DNA of 64,000 nucleotides from a virus: IMG/VR virus record IMGVR_UViG_3300013112_000677, positions 1 to 64,000 of that record; one strand, 5' to 3'. Shown piece by piece: positions 59,356 to 64,000 of this stretch (position 1 is its first letter; each line of letters starts with the position of its first letter). The notes under the pieces were generated by a model. It saw only the letters and a program-made list of their open reading frames with translations, ran no database searches and was not told where the DNA came from. The position numbers and the translations under genes were made by a program.

Positions 59356-59844
59356 GTGGTCGAACCCACACTCACGATGGCTCGTGCGATCCAGCTGGTG
59401 CGGCTGGTGATGCGGGACTACCCCGAGCTCAACCGCCTCATCCGCGGTGAGGAGCACAGCGACCGCCTGGTCGCCTGGGCCATCATGGACGTGCTGGACG
59501 ACTGGAACACGACGCCCCCGCTCATCGGGAATGTGACCATCGGCTCCTTCCCATCGACCCGCCTCCTGGTGAAGGGGGCCATCGCGCAGCTGCTGACCTC
59601 GGTCGGGCTGCTGTCCACACGCAACGCCGTGGCCTTCTCGGATGGTGGCTTCTCGTACAACACGGACAAGACCCGGGCCCTCACGACCTGGATCCAGCTG
59701 TTCCAGAACGAGTACGAGAAGAAGAAGCTGCGCCTCAAGACCGCGCAGAACATCGCCGGCGGCTTCGGCGGGGGCGTCCACAGCGAGTACGACTGGCTCA
59801 ACTCGGGCTGGTATGGGAACTGGGATGAGAATTTCAGCCGATAG
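59356..59844 (+). CDS. Putative head-tail connector protein, 162 aa
   Basis: GTG 59356 starts one base after the previous stop. Mainly helical, with an aromatic C-terminus (SEYDWLNSGWYGNWDENF). Size, helical character and location after the capsid gene match head-completion or connector proteins. No direct motif proves this. It overlaps the next gene by 20 bases. Confidence 0.45.
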   Translation: MVEPTLTMARAIQLVRLVMRDYPELNRLIRGEEHSDRLVAWAIMDVLDDWNTTPPLIGNVTIGSFPSTRLLVKGAIAQLLTSVGLLSTRNAVAFSDGGFSYNTDKTRALTTWIQLFQNEYEKKKLRLKTAQNIAGGFGGGVHSEYDWLNSGWYGNWDENFSR

Positions 59845-60415
59845 CCTGGTAGGCCGGGCCCTCCTCAAGCTGGCCGAGGACCCCCGGTGGTCCTCCGGCT
59901 CTCTCCCGGTGCGTGCAACGGCCCCCGGTGGGGCAGCGCAGACGAGAGCCCGAGCCACTCAGCAGGCGCAGCAGAAGGCGCAGCTCGCTGCCGGCCAGAA
60001 GAAGGAAGCCCAAGCTCCCGCTGCCGCCGAGGCGGTGCTGAACGCCTGGGCCCGCCTCCCTGCCGCGGCGAAGGGCGCGATCATCGGCGCCCCCATCGGC
60101 GCCGTGACCACCGGCAGCGGCGAGATGCTGCTCAACCGACAGCTCGACGACGGCAGCACGCCTCAGCAGCACATGTACGGGTCGCTGGCCGAGCGTGCCC
60201 GGGCGGTGCGGGACGCCTCGGACAACCCGGGGCTCATGAAGAAGCTGCTGGCCGAGACCGGCGGCCACGCCGAGAACCTGGCCGGCATCACGGCGGAGCA
60301 CCCCGTCAAGTCGGCCCTCATCGCGGCACTACTCGGAGGCGCACTCGGCGCTGGAGTAGGCGCCGGCTCTGGAGCTACACTCAGGATGCTGCCGCGGGCA
60401 GCAGCTGCGAGGTGA
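59825..60415 (+). CDS. Virion-block protein with two Gly/Ala hydrophobic stretches, 196 aa
   Basis: ATG 59825 lies inside the previous gene. The N-terminus (SLVGRALLKLAEDPRW) includes a tag-like peptide; an Ala/Gln-rich linker follows. Two hydrophobic Gly/Ala segments (GAIIGAPIGAVTTGSG and ALIAALLGGALGAGVGAGSG) could be membrane-active. Unknown; one of at least six proteins with this layout in the virion block. Confidence 0.5.
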   Translation: MRISADSLVGRALLKLAEDPRWSSGSLPVRATAPGGAAQTRARATQQAQQKAQLAAGQKKEAQAPAAAEAVLNAWARLPAAAKGAIIGAPIGAVTTGSGEMLLNRQLDDGSTPQQHMYGSLAERARAVRDASDNPGLMKKLLAETGGHAENLAGITAEHPVKSALIAALLGGALGAGVGAGSGATLRMLPRAAAAR

Positions 60416-60418
60416 CCC

Positions 60419-62587
60419 ATGTTGGACCGCTGGCTCGATGAACTGGCTCGTGACGAGGAGGAGCAGACCAAGCTCGCCTCGGTCGAGGACTCGTTCGCCA
60501 ACCTGAGCACCGAGGAGCTGATGAAGCTGTCCGGCCTGGACAAGAAGGCGCTCGCGCCGTCCACGCTGCAGCTCCCGACGCCCCCGCCGCCCACCCAGCC
60601 GGGTGTGCCGCCGGTGCCGGAAGAGCCCCCCGCGATGCCGGGGGAGGAGATGCCTCCCGAGGAGATGATGCCGGAGGAGGAGATGGGTCCCGAGACCGCC
60701 AGCGAGGCGGTGGCCGAGGAAGCCGCCATGCCCCTGGCTGGCGGAGCCCCCGTCACCCCCGGCCAGGTCGGCGCCGCCGTCGGATCCGGCGTGGCCACCG
60801 TCATGGAGATGATGGGTGCCCTCGGAGCCGGTGCCGAGGCGATGGCTGCCGAGGAGGCACCGCCCGAGCCCTCCCCCGAGGAGGCCGCCATGATGGAGCA
60901 GCAGATGGCGGAGGACCAGGCGGCCCAGATGCAGCCGGCCGCCGAGCAGGCCGCTCCGCCCCCGCCTCCCCCCGCTCCCGCCCCGATGCCGGCGTCGAAC
61001 CCGGCCGTCGGTGGCGCAGGCGGCATGAGCATGCCGCCGGGCGCCGGCCCGTCCGGCGCGCAGGTGCCGGGGACGGGTGGCATGGGAGGCATGGGCATGC
61101 CGGGCATGACCCCCAAGATGAGCTCGGTGCGGGACCTCCAGGGCCTGCTGCAGGAGAAGCTCGCGCGCAAGGGGAACCGGACCCCGGCCAGCTACAAGGC
61201 GCGGCAGCACGCCGAGGACAACCCTCCCGCGGCGCGGCTGGTCCCGCGAAAGCCGGAGCAGGCGCCGGCATCCCCCGCGGGTGTCCCCCGCGGCCCAGGC
61301 AAGCTCCCCCCGAAGCGGACATCCCCGGCGGGTGACCGAACGGGGCTGTCCCCCTTCGCGGGCAAGGAGGCGACCTCCTCCGTGGACCCTACCGTAGGCG
61401 CTGACTCGGTCAAGACCGGCTCGGCGCTGCCGCTGGACGTGTACGAGTCGGCCATCGTCAAGACCGCCCAGGCGGAGGCGATGGAGAAGGAGGCGGAGAA
61501 CGTCGTCTACCCCAGCATCGGGATGGCGGAGCTCCGCCAGCTGCTCAAGACCAAGCTGAGCCCCCCGACTGGGGTCGAGAAGCTCGCCTGGGGCTGGCCT
61601 GCCGCGCTCGGGGCGGCCGGCGGCCTCGCCGGTGGCATCGGTGGCACCCTCGGCGCGCAGAAGCTGATGAAGGAACGGCGCGAGGGCAAGATCGAGTCGG
61701 CCCTGCAGCAGCTCCCCGGACCCCTCGGCGAGTTCTACCTGGCCAACCCGGAGCGCCGGGATGAGGTGGCCGACTTCATGAGCAGGATGCCGGCGGCGGA
61801 CAAGAAGCCGATGGGCACCTTCGCCAACGTGCAGTTCGCCCCCATCTCCGACGAGATGATCGACCACCTGGAGCAGCTCCAGAAGGAGAGCTCCGTGCCC
61901 GAGGTCTACGCCTCCGCCCTGGAGAAGCAGGCGGTGGGCCCCGAGGCAGCCGCGGCCCTGGAGCAGTTCGTGGCCAAGGCGCCCCCACGGATGGGGCATG
62001 CCCGCTCGGTCGCTGGCGATCTCCTCAACCCGTTCAAGCACCTGAGCAAGCGCAAGGAGATGCGCGACGTCGCCCAGCACATGCGCGAGATCGGTGAGGC
62101 GCCGATGAGCATCAAGGCGCTGCCCGAGCTGGTCGGGACCCCCAGCAGCTCCGGCCACCTCATGACCGTCGGTGACGACGTGATGACCCGGCCCGAGTTC
62201 CAGCAGCTGCTCGCGCAGCGTGCGCAGCTGGTCGAGGCGGGGCTCCCCTCCGGTGCCAAGATCAACCTGAACCCGCAGCAGCTCGAGACCCTGTTGGCTC
62301 AGCGCCACGGGCAGGCTCAGCGGGCCTTCGGGCAGGCCGAGGAGCTCGAGCGCGCAGCGCTGCGTGAGGGCCTCATCGGTGGTGGCATGCTGACCGCCGG
62401 ACCTCTCGGGGGCGTCGGAGCTGGCGCGACTGGCGCGGCACTGCTGAGCGGCCTGGACGCCAACCCCAGCCGCAAGCACGACCGGGCCATCGCCCGGTCG
62501 GAGAGGCGGGCGGCCCGGGCCGAGCGCAAGGCGGCGCGGTCCCAGGAGAAGGGAGCGAGCGCACAGCTCCGCCCCTTTCGATCTTGA
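60419..62587 (+). CDS. Large Pro/Met-rich virion-block protein, 722 aa
   Basis: Begins LDRWLDELARDEEEQTKLA, a variant of the shared N-terminal tag. Residues 48-235 are low-complexity Pro/Glu/Met/Gly; residues ~385-415 are hydrophobic Gly/Ala (WPAALGAAGGLAGGIGGTLG); the rest is helical with tags VEKLAWGW and LEKQAVGP and a second Gly-rich stretch near 645-670. The C-terminal 40 residues are strongly basic (AERKAARSQEKGASAQ), possibly touching DNA. Perhaps an internal or ejection protein. Unknown family. Confidence 0.5.
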   Translation: MLDRWLDELARDEEEQTKLASVEDSFANLSTEELMKLSGLDKKALAPSTLQLPTPPPPTQPGVPPVPEEPPAMPGEEMPPEEMMPEEEMGPETASEAVAEEAAMPLAGGAPVTPGQVGAAVGSGVATVMEMMGALGAGAEAMAAEEAPPEPSPEEAAMMEQQMAEDQAAQMQPAAEQAAPPPPPPAPAPMPASNPAVGGAGGMSMPPGAGPSGAQVPGTGGMGGMGMPGMTPKMSSVRDLQGLLQEKLARKGNRTPASYKARQHAEDNPPAARLVPRKPEQAPASPAGVPRGPGKLPPKRTSPAGDRTGLSPFAGKEATSSVDPTVGADSVKTGSALPLDVYESAIVKTAQAEAMEKEAENVVYPSIGMAELRQLLKTKLSPPTGVEKLAWGWPAALGAAGGLAGGIGGTLGAQKLMKERREGKIESALQQLPGPLGEFYLANPERRDEVADFMSRMPAADKKPMGTFANVQFAPISDEMIDHLEQLQKESSVPEVYASALEKQAVGPEAAAALEQFVAKAPPRMGHARSVAGDLLNPFKHLSKRKEMRDVAQHMREIGEAPMSIKALPELVGTPSSSGHLMTVGDDVMTRPEFQQLLAQRAQLVEAGLPSGAKINLNPQQLETLLAQRHGQAQRAFGQAEELERAALREGLIGGGMLTAGPLGGVGAGATGAALLSGLDANPSRKHDRAIARSERRAARAERKAARSQEKGASAQLRPFRS

Positions 62588-62600
62588 GAAGGAGGCGTGG

Positions 62601-62924
62601 TTGGGCGGACTCAAGGGCCTCTTCACCCGTGGCGCAGGAGAGGTGGCAGAGGCCGCTGCCACGAAGACGCACCCCAAGGCGGTGACGGACATGACGGCGG
62701 CGATCAGGGCACGACAGGCTGCGGGCATCCCCGCTGGAGTGAGCAGGACTGCTGCGCCACAGCCGACGAGGAGCCTCGATGACTACTTGAGGTGGCAGCA
62801 GGCCCAGCCGGTAGCCACCCAAGTGAGGGCGAGCACACCTGGTCGCCTCCGTGGCGGTGAGTGGATTGAGGGTGGTACTTCCGTGCAGACGGTGATGCGG
62901 CCCCCGGCCCGCCCGCGGTTCTAG
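62601..62924 (+). CDS. Small basic protein, 107 aa
   Basis: The start is TTG 62601, supported by AGAAGGAGG five bases upstream. Ala/Arg/Thr-rich, probably partly disordered; no Cys or membrane segment. It lies between the 722-aa gene and a zinc-containing structural protein with short gaps on both sides. Function unknown. Confidence 0.45.
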   Translation: MGGLKGLFTRGAGEVAEAAATKTHPKAVTDMTAAIRARQAAGIPAGVSRTAAPQPTRSLDDYLRWQQAQPVATQVRASTPGRLRGGEWIEGGTSVQTVMRPPARPRF

Positions 62925-62932
62925 GAGGTAGG

Positions 62933-63832
62933 TTGATCGAGGTCACCAACATCAGAGTCCGGTCGTTCGACCTGGATCGACTCGACCTCTGGTGGGAGAT
63001 CTCGACCACCTCGGAGGACCCGCAGGACTACGACCTGTACGTGCTGCGGTCCACCTCCCCGCTGGGCCCCTACGAGCCGCTGCATGATCGGCCGCTGAGC
63101 GACGTCTACCACTTCCGCGACGCGCGCATGGGGCTGATGCACAACTGGCGTCAGCTCTACTACCGCATCCGGATGGTCAACCGGGCCACCGGGGAGACCA
63201 GGGACTTCCCCGAGGACCGGGGCGCCTCCGTGGATCCCCCGCTGGCCCTGGACGCCCTCGAGGCCGCTCGGTACGAGGAGATCCTCTTCAAGGAGAAGAT
63301 CGGCCGCCCGTGCTGGCTGTTCAAGAAGCGCACCTTCGGTCCGCGCTGCCCCCACTGCTTCGACGAGCGCCTGCAGCGGGCGAAGACCAAGCGCTGCCCG
63401 GCGTGCTACGGGGCCAGCTACCTGCACGGGTTCATGTCCCCCATCCAGTTCTACTGCCAGATCGACCCGACGACGCAGAGCAACCAGCAGTCGACCAAGA
63501 GCGAGCAGCGGGAAGAGCGCACGATGGCGCGGTGCATCTTCTTCCCGCCCGTCACGCCCGAGGACGTCATCGTCGAGCTGGAGAACGTGCGCTGGCGGGT
63601 AGCCAAGGTGACACCCACCAAGCGCCTGGGGTCGGTCATCCACCAGGAGCTCACCCTGCGCCGTATCCCGGAGGGCAGCATCGAGTACACGCTGCCCCTC
63701 GACGTGGACCTGGAGAACTTCGTGGGCGGGCCCGACCGGGAGTTCACCAACCCGCAGAACCTCGAGAACGCGGACCGGCCACACATGGACATCCGCGACC
63801 TGGCCGCCGCATACAGGTGGGTGACACGATGA
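62933..63832 (+). CDS. Structural protein with beta-sandwich N-terminus and zinc site, 299 aa
   Basis: TTG start at 62933 with TAGGAGG upstream. Residues 1-100 look like a fibronectin-III-type beta sandwich (IEVTNIRVRSFDLDRLDLWW, then YDLYVLRSTS). Near residues 140-168, PRCPHCFDE and KRCPACYGAS form a zinc ribbon. The remaining half is beta-rich. This mix suits a neck or tail-completion protein. Family not recognised; the end overlaps the next start by four bases (ATGA). Confidence 0.5.
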   Translation: MIEVTNIRVRSFDLDRLDLWWEISTTSEDPQDYDLYVLRSTSPLGPYEPLHDRPLSDVYHFRDARMGLMHNWRQLYYRIRMVNRATGETRDFPEDRGASVDPPLALDALEAARYEEILFKEKIGRPCWLFKKRTFGPRCPHCFDERLQRAKTKRCPACYGASYLHGFMSPIQFYCQIDPTTQSNQQSTKSEQREERTMARCIFFPPVTPEDVIVELENVRWRVAKVTPTKRLGSVIHQELTLRRIPEGSIEYTLPLDVDLENFVGGPDREFTNPQNLENADRPHMDIRDLAAAYRWVTR

Positions 63833-64000
63833 AGCCCTCGATGGCCGCCTTCCACGATGAGCTGAGCCGCATCCTCTCCTTGGAGAAGGTGGCGGACCAG
63901 CACGAGGACGACAGTCTGTCGCCGGACGAGCCGCTGCCCCGCGAGGCCCCGTCGGGTGCCTACGAGTTCGCGCGCTACGGCATCGCGGAGCCCCTGGTGC
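63829..64000 (+). CDS. AFxxEL-EKVA-tagged protein, N-terminal part only
   Basis: ATG 63829 begins a gene that runs off the right edge. Its start, MAAFHDELSRILSLEKVA, is almost identical in pattern to the tag of the 313-aa gene at 35832. An acidic stretch follows that contains one 13-bp palindrome (63909-63921) encoding D-D-S-L-S-P. The rest is outside the window, so no function can be given. Confidence 0.6.
   Translation, partial: MKPSMAAFHDELSRILSLEKVADQHEDDSLSPDEPLPREAPSGAYEFARYGIAEPLV
63909..63921 (+). repeat. 13-bp palindrome copy 8
   Basis: CGACAGTCTGTCG, in the partial gene at the right edge, encoding D-D-S-L-S-P. Confidence 0.85.

Noticed and set aside
16947-63921. The 13-bp palindrome as an SOS box, parS of the Bacillus type, or an intrinsic terminator stem
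   Set aside because: It differs from the actinobacterial/Bacillus LexA box (CGAAC...GTTCG) and from parS (GTTTCACGTGAAAC). A one-base loop cannot form a good terminator hairpin, and most copies are inside genes.
1-64000. tRNA genes, CRISPR arrays, transposons or integrase/attachment sites
   Set aside because: No cloverleaf-like sequences, regularly spaced direct repeats, transposase or integrase motifs were recognised by eye. Gaps between genes are too short to hide arrays, though a tRNA search program would be more sensitive.

Overview
This window is one contiguous, gene-dense piece of a large tailed bacteriophage genome. GC content is high throughout, Shine-Dalgarno sequences are strong (AGGAGG-type), and neighbouring genes very often overlap by ATGA, GTGA or TGATG. 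I see a major capsid protein, portal, large terminase, a maturation-protease-like protein and a baseplate-spike-like protein. With no integrase or host genes, that points to a phage (probably a myovirus-like one) of a high-GC bacterium, possibly an actinobacterium. The host assignment is inference only. No tRNA, rRNA, CRISPR array or insertion sequence was recognised. No gap between genes exceeds about 130 bases, except 7303-7640, which holds a broken copy of part of the capsid gene.

Layout. (1) Positions 1-17.5 kb are all on the minus strand and form the replication/recombination block. It holds small Cys-rich proteins, a RusA-like resolvase, a Cas4/RecB-type nuclease, a zinc-ribbon PD-(D/E)XK nuclease, RecA, an HU-like protein, another PD-(D/E)XK protein, a PolA-type DNA polymerase, a zinc-rich putative ssDNA-binding protein, a DnaG-like primase, a DnaB-like helicase, a family-4-like uracil-DNA glycosylase, an SF2 helicase and an XRE regulator. 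(2) A divergent promoter region near 17.55 kb separates it from the plus-strand virion genes. (3) 17.6-22.5 kb leads to the portal. (4) 22.6-23.8 kb is a small minus-strand island of Cys-rich, membrane and very acidic proteins. (5) 23.9-42.6 kb (plus) starts with a 2043-residue fused beta-beta' RNA polymerase. It continues with a baseplate-spike-like protein and unknown virion proteins and ends in a 1934-residue multidomain 'polyvalent' protein. (6) 42.6-45.0 kb (minus) holds RNase HII, two unknown proteins and a ParB/KorB-like protein. (7) 45.0-48.0 kb is the large terminase, interrupted by a LAGLIDADG intein. (8) 48.1-49.6 kb (minus) holds a coiled-coil membrane protein and a helix-turn-helix protein. 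(9) 49.7-64 kb (plus) is head morphogenesis: protease-like protein, scaffold-like proteins, major capsid protein and connector-like proteins, plus many unknown proteins with Gly/Ala-rich membrane-like stretches.

How the parts fit. The left block can copy, recombine and repair phage DNA. The right block builds the particle. Two virion-block genes suggest cargo delivered with the DNA: the RNA polymerase, and the 1934-residue protein with two ADP-ribosyltransferase-like modules, a pyrophosphatase-like domain, a LigD-type 3'-phosphoesterase domain and a SWIM zinc finger. Many virion proteins carry E-K-V-A-type tetrapeptides and four share an A-F-x-x-E-L N-terminal motif, which may be a packaging or processing signal.

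The most striking unexplained signal is a 13-bp odd palindrome, CGACAG(T/A)CTGTCG. It occurs eight times between 16.9 and 63.9 kb at roughly 5-7 kb spacing, mostly inside genes and in all three codon phases. The ParB/KorB-like protein encoded here is a natural candidate for the protein that reads it.
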